From: JAEUHM01 sp964538625
GTDB taxonomy: Bacteria; Verrucomicrobiota; Verrucomicrobiia; Verrucomicrobiales; Verrucomicrobiaceae
Assembly: GCA_964538625.1 (NCBI GenBank)
Contig: CAZIGH010000011.1
Span: forward strand, 1-64,000
Length of the DNA stretch: 64,000 bases
Direction: 5' to 3'
Shown: positions 9,247 through 17,291 of the stretch, one piece after another
Layout: every line of letters begins with the position of its first letter
Numbering within the stretch: the stretch's first letter is position 1
The notes under the pieces: model-generated
Database searches by the model: none
What the model was told of the DNA's origin: nothing
The model's input: the letters and a program-made list of their open reading frames with translations, nothing else
Translations under genes and position numbers: made by a program

Positions 9247-9699
9247 ATGCGCCAGCTCGGGCTCCTCCTCCTTCTCCTTCTCAGCGCCTGCACCTCAGCA
9301 CCGCCGCCCGTGCCTGAAGGCATGGCCCTCCTCCGTGCCAAAGCCATGCGCGGAGAAGGCTCCAGAACCTTCGATCCCCACCTCATCATCCGCGAGATTG
9401 ACCACCAACCCCTCCTCCATGATGACGGAGAGCAGGGCATACCCATCCCACCCGGACACCGCACCGTTCTCGTGTCCATGATCTCGTTCGCCGGCTCCAC
9501 CCTTGGCTCCCTGAACACCACCGATCCCAACCGCCGGTTCGAAGACATCTACACCATCAAGTTTGAACACATCCTGCGCTTCAAGGCCGAAGCCGGGCAC
9601 GCCTACCGCGCCTGCGTCCTCGACACCGGCCTAGGCTTTCGCTACTGGATCGAAGATCAAACCGCAGGCCGCATCGTCGCCGGCTCCAAAGACTGGTAA
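9247..9699 (+). CDS. Small lipoprotein in the secretin operon
   Basis: The 150-residue protein has a lipoprotein signal peptide: a Leu-rich hydrophobic run, then LLSAC with the lipid-modified Cys near residue 15. The mature part has an Ile/Asp-rich beta pattern (HLIIREIDHQPL, HRTVLVSMISF, YRACVLDTG) without a recognised family. It starts 5 bp after the secretin stop and ends 3 bp before the methyltransferase, so it belongs to the operon. A secretin pilotin role is possible by position, but pilotins have different folds and no homology was recognised. Confidence 0.6.
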   Translation: MRQLGLLLLLLLSACTSAPPPVPEGMALLRAKAMRGEGSRTFDPHLIIREIDHQPLLHDDGEQGIPIPPGHRTVLVSMISFAGSTLGSLNTTDPNRRFEDIYTIKFEHILRFKAEAGHAYRACVLDTGLGFRYWIEDQTAGRIVAGSKDW

Positions 9700-9702
9700 A
9701 TC

Positions 9703-10449
9703 ATGCCCGGCAACATCTACGAAACCCAAAAGCTCATCCAAGAGTACCTCCTCTTCCACTACGGCAGCGCAGACGAAGTCATGCCGTGGGCCTTCGGTCC
9801 TCGTGACGCCCTGCACTTCCCTGTTAGAAGTGTCACAGAACTCATCCGCCACAACCCCACCAACCAAGCCCCAGGCTCACGTGCCCTGGATCTCGGCTGT
9901 GCCGTAGGCCGCTCCACCTTCGAACTCACCAAATACTTTCAGGAAGCAACCGGCATCGACTTCTCCCACGCCTTCGTGCAGGCCGCCGAAGCCATGAAGA
10001 CCAACGGCGCAATCCCCTACACCGCCTCAAGTGAGGGAACCCTCAGCCAGCTACTCACCGCCCACCTCCCCACAGACTGCCACCCCCACCGCGCCCGCTT
10101 TGAGCAAGGAGATGCCATGGAACTGCGTCCAGACCTGGGCAGCTTTGACCTCGTCCACGCAGCCAACCTCCTCTGCCGCCTGCCCCACCCAGCCAAACTA
10201 CTCGACCAGCTTCCCGCGCTGGTACGCCCTGGCGGACAGCTCCTGCTTACCACCCCCTGCACCTGGCTAGCCGAGTTCACCCCGCCCGAAAACTGGCCCT
10301 CAGCAGACACGCGCCAGTGGCTCATCCAGAAGCTCCAGCCACATTTCAACCTCGAGCACGAAGCCGACCTACCCTTCGTCATCCGCGAGCACGCCCGCAA
10401 GTTCCAGTGGACCGTCGCCTGGGGCACCCGTTGGGTCAGACGAGCCTGA
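9703..10449 (+). CDS. Stand-alone OvoA-type mercaptohistidine methyltransferase
   Basis: The 248-residue protein resembles the C-terminal methyltransferase domain of OvoA (putative 4-mercaptohistidine N1-methyltransferase family), the last step of ovothiol synthesis. Family-like features are the N-terminal YETQKLIQEYLLFHYG, the SAM motif ALDLGCAVGRSTFEL (about 61-75), GIDFSHAF, and the late motifs ANLLCRLPHP and EFTPPENW. In OvoA this domain is fused to an iron-dependent sulfoxide synthase; no such domain occurs here or elsewhere in the window. It follows the lipoprotein gene by 3 bp. Substrate and partner are inferred from family resemblance only. Confidence 0.75.
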   Translation: MPGNIYETQKLIQEYLLFHYGSADEVMPWAFGPRDALHFPVRSVTELIRHNPTNQAPGSRALDLGCAVGRSTFELTKYFQEATGIDFSHAFVQAAEAMKTNGAIPYTASSEGTLSQLLTAHLPTDCHPHRARFEQGDAMELRPDLGSFDLVHAANLLCRLPHPAKLLDQLPALVRPGGQLLLTTPCTWLAEFTPPENWPSADTRQWLIQKLQPHFNLEHEADLPFVIREHARKFQWTVAWGTRWVRRA

Positions 10450-11485
10450 AGCCACGCCCACCTCACACCACAGCCCACCCACAGCCGCTCAGCTCTTAGC
10501 ATCCAGACAAACGCCCCGTCGGAATCGAGCTCTCCGCCCCAGCTACCCATCCCAATCTGGCCATACACCGCAAAGGCCCCCATAAACATGGGAAGCCCCC
10601 CTTTCAGCGCTTCAGCACCTCGACTCCCGTGCTCGCTCACCTTACAGCACAGGCCCACTCCAGCCAGAGAGAGCTCGCAGCAAGCCAGCGCGGCGTCTCC
10701 TGATTCCATACGCCTCACTCCCCCAAGCCCCTGTCTCACGTCCCTGCTTCAAGTGCAGTCTCCTCCGTGAATCATTGATAAAGACCCATCCAACGAACAT
10801 CCTTTCTTACGCACAGCCTACTGCGCCAGCGCCACACCAAAGCTGCGCCCCCCCCGCCCCTGCCTGTCGCCAGGCACCTGAGCCAGCAAGCCAAACTCCA
10901 AAGCGTGACCTCCAGCAGGTCCACGACTCCCAGCGCAAGGAAGCACTCCACCCTTCACCCTGACCCTCCGCTCCACTGCCAGCCAGGTCAAAAAACCCTG
11001 CACTGCCGCAGAAGCTGCCGACTCCCCTCCTGCACCCAAGCCACCAATCTCCTCATCCAACTAACGTAAGTCTCCCAAGCCCACAGCACCCAAGGTTTCA
11101 CCTCAGGAGCATTTTTGATTGAATCCTCAGCGATAACTCGTCTATAAAGACACTACTACGACCCCAAAACTCACCCCTGCCCGCAGCTCCTGCGACCATG
11201 AGTAGCCCCCTCGCAAACGAATCAAAGTCCATCAAATCTATCCGCGAAACTGCATTTTGCCAGTATCATTGATAGTTTAGTTCCCCCATACAACGTTCGC
11301 CAATATGATTCAAAGACCACGCTATCTGATTGGCTCGTAAGCGTCACGTGAAGCGCCAATGGCTGAGAGTTTGGTGCTTAGATCCCTTGGGTCATCCATG
11401 GCGGGTATGAGTCATGATGATGATAGCAAGGTGGATGAGATTTCGGTAGTCAAGTGCGATGGGCGTGGACGGGTGCGCTCTACGC
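10450..11485. other. Long C-rich non-coding stretch
   Basis: No convincing gene on either strand; the short open frames lack family motifs and start signals. The plus strand is strongly C-rich and G-poor up to about 11.3 kb. For example, 10921-10980 has 31 C and 9 G by direct count. An A/T-richer patch lies at about 11100-11340. The base-composition bias then reverses at the edge of the repeat array. No DnaA boxes of the TTATCCACA type were seen. Confidence 0.6.
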
Positions 11486-12355
11486 CGGAGCGAAGGCGTG
11501 ATGAGTGTCCGAGCGCTTGGCGGGCAAACTCACGTTTGCTTCTACGGTGGGGACGTAGAGGAGGTCGTGAGACTTCCCTGGGAAGTGGAGGTGTGCTGGG
11601 TGTCGGAGCGTATGGCTGGCAAACTCACGTTTGCTTCTACGGTGGGGGCGTAGAGGAAGTCGTGAGACTTGGCTGGGAAGTGGCGGTGTGGTGGGTGTCG
11701 GAGCGCTTGGGGGGCAAACTCGCGTTTGCTTCTACGGTGGGGACGTAGAGGAGGTCGTGAGACTTCCCTGGGAAGTGGAGGTGTGCTGGGTGTCGGAGCG
11801 TATGGCTGGCAAACTCACGTTTGCTTCTACGGTGGGGGCGTAGAGGAAGTCGTGAGACTTGGCTGGGAAGTGGCGGTGTGGTGGGTGTCCGAGCGCTTGG
11901 GGGGCAAACTCACGTTTGCTTCTACGGTGGGAGCGTAGAGGAAGTCGTGAGACTTCCCCGGGAAGCGGTTGCGTGATGGGTGTCGGGGCGTATGGCTGGC
12001 AAACTCACGTTTGCTTCTACGGTGGGGGCGTAGAGGAGGTCGTGAGACTTCCCTGGGAAGCGAAATCGTGATGAGTGTCCGAGCGCTTGGGGGGCAAACT
12101 GACGTTTGCTTCTACGGTGGGGGCGTAGAGGGAGTCGTGAGACTTGGCTGGGAAGTGGCGGTGTGGTGGGTGTCCGAGCGCTTGGCGGGCAAACTGACGT
12201 TTGCTTCTACGGTGGGGACGTAGAGGGAGTCGTGGGACTTCGCTGGGAAGTGGAGGTGTGATGGGTGTATCAGCGCATGGCTGGCAAACTCACGTTTGCT
12301 TCTACGGTGGGGGCGTAGAGGAAGTCGTGAGACTTCCCCGGGAAGCGAAGTTGAG
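11486..12355 (+). repeat. Nine-copy 95-bp tandem palindrome array
   Basis: The GCAAAC hairpin word begins at 11524, 11619, 11714, 11809, 11904, 11999, 12094, 12189 and 12284, an exact 95-bp period nine times. Each unit carries hairpin gcaaactcacgtttgc, then ttctac...gtagag, then hairpin gaagtcgtgagacttc, followed by a G-rich spacer of about 40 bp. Two alternating spacer types (gcttggggg and tatggctgg) give a 190-bp higher-order repeat; 11581-11770 and 11771-11960 differ at only a few positions. A period not divisible by three, with stops in the unit, argues against coding. It is not a CRISPR, because the spacers are conserved between units. Confidence 0.95.
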
Positions 12356-12537
12356 TTGAACTGCTGATCACACACACGGAGGACACAGATTCACAAACAT
12401 TGGTCTCATGCAGCCGCTGCACCGCAGCTGGCGCAGTGGTATAAAACGGAGGTAAGCAACGTGTTGCGCTCACCGTCGCCTGGTCCGTTGTATTTGGGAG
12501 CATGCACAGTTGCATCACGCTGAAAAACCCATCGTTC

Positions 12538-12765
12538 ATGACGATAAACACAGAATTTGCACGGCTCTTCAAACTCGTACGCGCTGAATGTCTTTAGCTT
12601 GTCGAAGGCCTGTGGGACACGATAGCGCAGGAGGATGCGCAAATGCCTGTGACGGACTGGAAGCGCGATGAACTTCGCCACCGCAGGGATCCGTATTTGG
12701 CGCATCCGGCTTCTGGGCGGACATGGGAACAAGTAAAGCATCGTGGGCAGGCGCAGGATGATTGA
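12538..12765 (+). pseudogene. Relic antitoxin (putative addiction module component family)
   Basis: From the ATG at 12538 the frame reads like the small unstable antitoxins (Unstab_antitox family) partnered with ParE/RelE toxins. Recognisable pieces are MTINTEFARLFKL, LVEGLWDTIAQED, the PVTDWKRDELRHR helix and the tail PASGRTWEQVKHR. An in-frame TAG at 12595-12597 replaces what is usually a Lys/Arg codon just before LVEGLWD. The protein is therefore cut at residue 19. The 75-codon length and the overlap with the toxin start (ATGATTGA) match intact modules. It looks like a nonsense-inactivated gene beside the repeat array. Confidence 0.75.
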
Positions 12766-12922
12766 TCGCGTCACCTTTAGCGAGGAGACTGACACTGATG
12801 TCGCAGAAGCCTACAACTGGTATGAGCGCTGCGAGCCGGGACTCGGCGAAGATTTCAGGCGAGAGGGTATAAACCCCCGCATGTCACACAGAAGGTTTAG
12901 ACGAGCGCGGTTTTTTCGCTAG
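12758..12922 (+). pseudogene. Truncated ParE/RelE-type toxin
   Basis: The 54-codon frame begins MIDRVTFSEETDTDVAEAYN then WYERCEPGLGEDF. This is the family pattern of a beta strand, then an Ala-rich helix with A-Y-x-W-Y, then GLGxxF. Intact family members have 90-100 residues. Here the middle appears deleted after GEDFR, a remnant resembling the RRARFFR segment follows, and a TAG stops the frame before the catalytic beta strands. The start overlaps the antitoxin end. With the antitoxin nonsense codon, the whole module is very probably dead. Confidence 0.75.
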
Positions 12923-12950
12923 TGGTTCTGGCTCAGCGTAGTTCATCTCC

Positions 12951-14159
12951 GTGCCCCAGCCAACCCCTAGAGGCGAGCGCATTCAGCTTGCCATACTGTT
13001 TTTCATCGTAGCCCATGCGCTGGGACTTTGGAATTTCAACTTCAGTGCGGTGCTGGAGTCTCATGGCTACCACGACATCGTGCGGTATGCGTGGGCGGCG
13101 AATGGGGTGGCGGCGTTCATCTCTCCTCTGCTTGTGGGTGCGCTGGCGGATCTGCGTTACTCCTCAGAGCGGGTGCTGCGGTGGATCGGCACGGGCGCTG
13201 CGGTGTTTCTGGCGCTGCTGTTCTGGGCCATTGAGGAGCGGGCACACTGGGCGGTGGTGCTGCTGCTGGCTCAAGTGCATGCGCTGTGGTCGGTGCCGTC
13301 GTTCGGGCTTGCGACCAGTCTGGTCATGGGCCGACTGGGGAGGGCGAAGGAGGAGTTTGGCCCCGTGCGTCTGTGGGCGACGATCGGCTGGATGGTGGGT
13401 GGCATCGCGATCAGTCTGCTGAAGGTGGAGGACAGTACGATGTCTGGCTTTCTTGCGGCGGGTGTGTGGCTGATTGCGGTGGGCTTCACGTTCCGGCTCA
13501 AGGCGGTACCTCCGTTGGTGAGCCGTGGTGGTCGCTCGTTGAAGGATCTTTTTGGCCTGGAGGCGTGGACGTTGCTGAAGCATCCGGATCACCGCGTAGT
13601 GTTTGTGGGCGCGGCGTTGTTCAACATTCCACTGGCTATTTTCTACATGCATACGCCGTTGCATCTCAAGGACTTGGGTGTGGAAGCGCGCTCGGCGATG
13701 ATGAGTATCGGGCAGGTGCTTGAGGTGGTGGGGCTTTTTGGCCTGGCCTGGATTCTGAACTTCTGCCGTTTGAAGACGCTTTTCCTGGCTGGCATTGGCT
13801 TTGGTTTGCTGCGGTATGTGCTTTTTGCTTTGAATACGGTTCCTTCGATGGCGGTCGGCATTTTCCTGCATGGGGCGTGCTTCATCGCCTTCTTCATGAC
13901 GGCGCAGATTTACCTGGAGCAGCGCATTCCACCAGAGATGAGGGCGCGTGCTCAGGCGCTGCTTTCGCTGATGATTTCGGGTTTTGGAAACCTGGCAGGT
14001 TACCTGGCTTGCGGTTGGTGGCAGGCGCGGTGCACGGCGGCTGGGGTGACGAACTGGCCGCGCTACTGGTGGGGGCTTGCGGCTGTGATAGCGCTGATTT
14101 TTGTGTGGTTCGCCATCAGCTACAAGGGCCGACAGCGTGAAGACCAAACCGTGAGCTGA
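12951..14159 (+). CDS. MFS transporter, NupG/HcaT-like
   Basis: The 402-residue inner-membrane protein has about twelve hydrophobic segments in two six-helix halves. It resembles the nucleoside:proton symporter/3-phenylpropionate permease branch of the major facilitator superfamily. The first helix carries NFNFSAVLESHG, and PLLVGALADLRYSSERVL is the loop 2-3 motif. The substrate cannot be told from sequence. The start is a GTG at 12951. The gene converges on the serine hydrolase gene with a 3-bp gap. Its codons end mostly in G or T, in contrast to the C-ending codons of the pilus operon on the same strand. Confidence 0.85.
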   Translation: MPQPTPRGERIQLAILFFIVAHALGLWNFNFSAVLESHGYHDIVRYAWAANGVAAFISPLLVGALADLRYSSERVLRWIGTGAAVFLALLFWAIEERAHWAVVLLLAQVHALWSVPSFGLATSLVMGRLGRAKEEFGPVRLWATIGWMVGGIAISLLKVEDSTMSGFLAAGVWLIAVGFTFRLKAVPPLVSRGGRSLKDLFGLEAWTLLKHPDHRVVFVGAALFNIPLAIFYMHTPLHLKDLGVEARSAMMSIGQVLEVVGLFGLAWILNFCRLKTLFLAGIGFGLLRYVLFALNTVPSMAVGIFLHGACFIAFFMTAQIYLEQRIPPEMRARAQALLSLMISGFGNLAGYLACGWWQARCTAAGVTNWPRYWWGLAAVIALIFVWFAISYKGRQREDQTVS

Positions 14160-14162
14160 TGC

Positions 14163-15110
14163 TCAGGCTTCGCCTTTCAAGAGCAGCTGGAGGAAGGTGT
14201 CCTCACTGTATTGATTCGTGTCAGCAAACTGAACGACGAGCAGGTTGAGCGAGGGCATGATGTAGAGCTTTTGTTTGCCTTTTCCGGCTGCCATGACGAG
14301 GTCCCTGGGTCCTGCTCGACCGTTGCCCAGCCAGAAGGTGAGTCCGTAGGATGGGCCGGCTTTGGTGCCCACAAAGCACTCTTTGAGTTTGTCTTCTGGG
14401 AGGATTTCCTTTCCCTGCCAGCGGCCCATGTCGCGGACAAGAAGCCCGAACTTGGCCCACTCCTTTGCTGTGATGTAGGTGCCGGATGGCAGATGGGGCA
14501 GCTTATCTGCTCCTTCGCGCCAGAGGCTGTATGTGAGTCCGATGGGGGTGAAGATGCGGCGCTGCAGGTAGCTGAGAGCATCCTCTTTTTTGTCCGTGAG
14601 CTTGCGGCGCATGACTTCACCAAAGATCTGAAACGGTACGGGTCCGTATTCAAATCGCGTGCCTGGGTCGAATCTGGCTTCGGTCTTCAGTGCTTCTGCG
14701 TAAGTGGGCACTCCGCCGATGGTGCCTGCGTGCAGTCCGCTGGTGAGGCTGAGCAGTTGACGAAGGGTGATGCGTGACTTGCGGGGGTGGTCCTTCCACT
14801 CGGTGATGGTGTCCGCTACTTTTTCATCAAAGGTAAGCAGGCCATCCTGGGCGGCGCAGCAGAGAATGGCTCCACAGAAGCTCTTGGTGCCGCTGGCGAG
14901 CACATGGGGGCGGTCGGCCAGGTGTCCGTTGAAGTAGCGCTCGAAGACGAGGTCCTGCCCGTGATAAACGAGCATGGCGTGCCCGTTGCACGACTCCAGA
15001 TACTTTGCGGCTTTCTCACAATGGGCGAGGTGCTGCTGGGTGGCTGCCTCTGCGCGCAATGAACCAGCTGCCAAGGCCACACTGCCGGTCACGAAGTCTC
15101 GACGTTTCAT
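14163..15110 (-). CDS. Class C beta-lactamase-like serine hydrolase
   Basis: The 315-residue exported protein begins with a Tat-type signal (MKRRDFVTGSVALAAG). The beta-lactamase/transpeptidase-like fold is shown by SGTK at about 73-76 (nucleophile Ser and Lys), YGP in place of the usual YxN, and AAGKGKQ near the end in place of KTG. These variants suggest an esterase or D-amino-acid peptidase and not a true beta-lactamase. The ATG at 15110 starts directly at the twin-Arg signal, so it is chosen over an upstream in-frame start at 15128. Confidence 0.85.
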   Translation of the reverse strand: MKRRDFVTGSVALAAGSLRAEAATQQHLAHCEKAAKYLESCNGHAMLVYHGQDLVFERYFNGHLADRPHVLASGTKSFCGAILCCAAQDGLLTFDEKVADTITEWKDHPRKSRITLRQLLSLTSGLHAGTIGGVPTYAEALKTEARFDPGTRFEYGPVPFQIFGEVMRRKLTDKKEDALSYLQRRIFTPIGLTYSLWREGADKLPHLPSGTYITAKEWAKFGLLVRDMGRWQGKEILPEDKLKECFVGTKAGPSYGLTFWLGNGRAGPRDLVMAAGKGKQKLYIMPSLNLLVVQFADTNQYSEDTFLQLLLKGEA

Positions 15111-15150
15111 GGCGACTTCAAACCACAACGCGGCGGGTTGGTTGCGCCTC

Positions 15151-15606
15151 TCAGGCTGCGACTTGGATGACGCGGCTTGTGTGAATGGCCGGGTTTACAA
15201 CATCCCTCACGAAGGGCGTGGGGTCGGCACTCGGTCCGAAGACGTAAATCCGCTTCCGCAGGGTGAGCTTGTGCAGGGTGAAGCCGGGTGCTTTGAGCGT
15301 GCGGTAGTATTGCAGGATGGTCTCTTTTTCCAGATCCAGTGCGCCGCCCTTCATGCCGTATTCGAGGATGAACTTCGCTTGAGGAAAGAGTGCGGTCTCG
15401 CCCTCATGGAGGTCTTGGCTGATGGGGTCCAGAAGCACCTTGCTCACGAAGGCTTTGAGTGCGGTCTCATCTCCATCAAACTCGGTGTGGTAGCACTGCG
15501 TCTCACGAAAAGTGAGCGCGGCTGTCAGCGGTGCGTAGAGGAGCTTTTTGCAGTCGCTCTCATGGTCAAACTTTCCGGAAATCTCAAACTGCTGGGTCTT
15601 GGGCAT
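15151..15606 (-). CDS. Uncharacterised protein downstream of accD
   Basis: The 151-residue protein is not recognised. It is soluble, without a signal peptide, and rich in beta pattern with FEISGKFDHESDCKKLLYAP at the start. The middle carries HEGETALFPQAKFILEYGMK and the C-terminal third is basic (LHKLTLRKRIYVFG). It begins 10 bp after the accD stop on the same strand, so co-transcription with accD and translational coupling are likely. The ATG at 15606 is chosen because the 15 codons upstream overlap accD. Function unknown. Confidence 0.7.
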   Translation of the reverse strand: MPKTQQFEISGKFDHESDCKKLLYAPLTAALTFRETQCYHTEFDGDETALKAFVSKVLLDPISQDLHEGETALFPQAKFILEYGMKGGALDLEKETILQYYRTLKAPGFTLHKLTLRKRIYVFGPSADPTPFVRDVVNPAIHTSRVIQVAA

Positions 15607-15616
15607 AGACGGAGTA

Positions 15617-16450
15617 TCAGGGGCGATAAATGTAGCGCAGCAAGGCTGCAAGGGTGGGGCGCATTTCTTTGCGATTCACGATTCGATCCAGCAGGCCGTG
15701 CTCGAGCATGAACTCGGCGGTCTGGAAACCTTTCGGCAGGTCGGCATGGGTGGTTTCCTTTACCACACGAGCGCCGGCGAAACCGATCATGCACCCTGGC
15801 TCGGCCAGGATGACATCACCCAGTGTGGCAAAGCTGGCCGTGACTCCGCCTGTCGTGGGATGCGTGAGCACGGAGATGAATGGCAGCCCGGCCTGGCTGT
15901 GCCGTGCCAGGGCACCGCTCGTTTTGCCCATCTGCATGAGGCTGAGGATGCCTTCGTGCATGCGGGCACCGCCGGAGGAGGAGAAGACAATGACGGGCTT
16001 TCTCTCTGACGTTGCGGCCTCGATGGCGCGGGTGATCTTTTCTCCCACTACGGAACCCATGCTACCGCCCAGGAAGCGGAAGTCCATGATGGCGAGCAGC
16101 ACGGGCTGGCCCTCGATGGCAGCCCGCCCGGTGAGCACCGCCTCGCCGAGACCGGTCTTCTCGCGATTGGCCGCCACTTTTTCGACGTAGCCCTTGAACC
16201 CCAGCGGATTCACTGAGGTCAGGCTGGCGTCCATTTCCACGAAGGTTCCTTCGTCCGCCAGGCTGGCCACGCGTTCGGGTGCGCTAAGGGTGAAGTGGTA
16301 ACCGCAGTGGTGACAGACGCGGAGGTTTTTCACCAGGGCCTGTTCGTAAAGACTCTCTCCGCAGGCGGGACACTTTGTCCACAGGCCTTCGGGCATGTCG
16401 CGCTTTTTCTCACCGAGATCATCGACAGTACGCTTTTTGAAGATTGGCAT
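15617..16450 (-). CDS. accD: Acetyl-CoA carboxylase carboxyltransferase subunit beta
   Basis: The 277-residue subunit forms, with AccA, the carboxyltransferase that moves CO2 from biotin to acetyl-CoA to make malonyl-CoA for fatty-acid synthesis. A zinc ribbon lies at the N-terminus (CPAC at about 28-31 and CHHC at about 47-50). The crotonase-fold core carries GGSMGSVVGEK, SSSGGARMHEG and HPTTGGVTASFA. Length and motifs match typical AccD. No accA lies in the window. It is followed closely by an uncharacterised gene. Confidence 0.97.
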   Translation of the reverse strand: MPIFKKRTVDDLGEKKRDMPEGLWTKCPACGESLYEQALVKNLRVCHHCGYHFTLSAPERVASLADEGTFVEMDASLTSVNPLGFKGYVEKVAANREKTGLGEAVLTGRAAIEGQPVLLAIMDFRFLGGSMGSVVGEKITRAIEAATSERKPVIVFSSSGGARMHEGILSLMQMGKTSGALARHSQAGLPFISVLTHPTTGGVTASFATLGDVILAEPGCMIGFAGARVVKETTHADLPKGFQTAEFMLEHGLLDRIVNRKEMRPTLAALLRYIYRP

Positions 16451-16491
16451 AAATTTGGAATCCCTGTTTTGGCATGTCTTGGGGTGGGAGT

Positions 16492-17265
16492 CTAGCCGCG
16501 AGCCAACGTGACTACAACCACCTTCTCCACGCCCGCTTCGCGTCGCAAAACTCGAGCGCAGGCATCGGTGGTGGCTCCTGTGGTGAATACATCATCCACG
16601 AGCAGGACCTTCCGGCCAACCAACTTTCCGCCGTGCCGGTGGAATGCTGCCTTGATGGCAAAAGCGGCGCGCAGGTTCGCCAGCCGGTCGGCGCGCGCGA
16701 GACCGGCCTGGTGTCCGGTGTCCCGCCGCCGAAGGAGCACATTCGCCATGGGAATGCCGGTGTGTTTCGACAGCTGACGTGCCAGCTCCTCGCTCTGATT
16801 GAACTCTCTCTCCCGCATCCGCAGGCTGTGCAGCGGCACGGGAATAAGCAGCCACTCCGAGAGGGGTTGCGCGGTGAGGCGCGGCTCCTCGAGTACGGGC
16901 AGCATGAGGTCGCCCAGACAGGCACGAAGATCCAGGGCACGGCCGTACTTGAACCTCAATACCAAGTCCCTCAGCACTCCCTCTGAGTGCCAGGCGGCGA
17001 TGGCGAAGTCAAACGCCAGCTCTCGATCGGAACAGTTCTCACAGCGGAACTCACCTTCCAGCGCTCCATCGTAAGCTTCTCCGCAGCGCGCACAATAGGG
17101 TGCACGAATGCGCCGCAACTGGTCCTCACACGCAGTGCAGAGCCAGCGCTCGGCCCCCTGGTGGGAAGGCTGCCGCTGCAAATGGTGATCGCACCCGCAA
17201 CAAGTCGGCGGATAGAGCAGCGCTGCCGCCGCCTCAGCCCAACTCTGAATTGCACTCGCAAACAT
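16492..17265 (-). CDS. ComF family phosphoribosyltransferase-like protein
   Basis: The 257-residue protein has the two parts of ComFC. An N-terminal double zinc finger contains CCGC, CTAC, CARC and CENC cysteine pairs (within about 22-80). A phosphoribosyltransferase domain follows, with the PRPP-binding motif VLLVDDVFTTGATTDAC near residues 213-229. ComFC proteins act in uptake and handling of single-stranded DNA during natural transformation. Linking it to the pilus operon at 4-9 kb is only inference. It lies 41 bp upstream of accD and is divergent from the CoA-binding gene. Confidence 0.88.
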   Translation of the reverse strand: MFASAIQSWAEAAAALLYPPTCCGCDHHLQRQPSHQGAERWLCTACEDQLRRIRAPYCARCGEAYDGALEGEFRCENCSDRELAFDFAIAAWHSEGVLRDLVLRFKYGRALDLRACLGDLMLPVLEEPRLTAQPLSEWLLIPVPLHSLRMREREFNQSEELARQLSKHTGIPMANVLLRRRDTGHQAGLARADRLANLRAAFAIKAAFHRHGGKLVGRKVLLVDDVFTTGATTDACARVLRREAGVEKVVVVTLARG

Positions 17266-17291
17266 GCTCCACAGGCTCCATTGTTTTCGGC

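Noticed and set aside
11340..11355. CACGTG-centred motif as a third parS site
   Set aside because: Only 9 of 16 positions match the two perfect sites, and CACGTG hexamers occur elsewhere by chance.
10450..11485. Chromosomal origin of replication
   Set aside because: The strand bias flips in the right sense and the gap is large, but no DnaA boxes were seen, dnaA is absent and the bias flips back at 34.75 kb.
11359..12223. Several overlapping plus-strand open frames across the repeat array
   Set aside because: The 95-bp period rotates the frame and the products are the same repeated Trp/Gly/Val words in shifted frames. They are artefacts of the repeats.
11486..12355. CRISPR array
   Set aside because: The spacers between hairpins are conserved between units and no cas genes were seen.
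12406..12795. Minus-strand frame with two CxxC pairs (CKFC, CASC)
   Set aside because: Most of it is antisense to the relic antitoxin and toxin start, and no zinc-ribbon family was recognised.
14163..15110. True antibiotic-resistance beta-lactamase
   Set aside because: YGP and AAGKGKQ replace the conserved YxN and KTG motifs, so an esterase or peptidase role is more likely.
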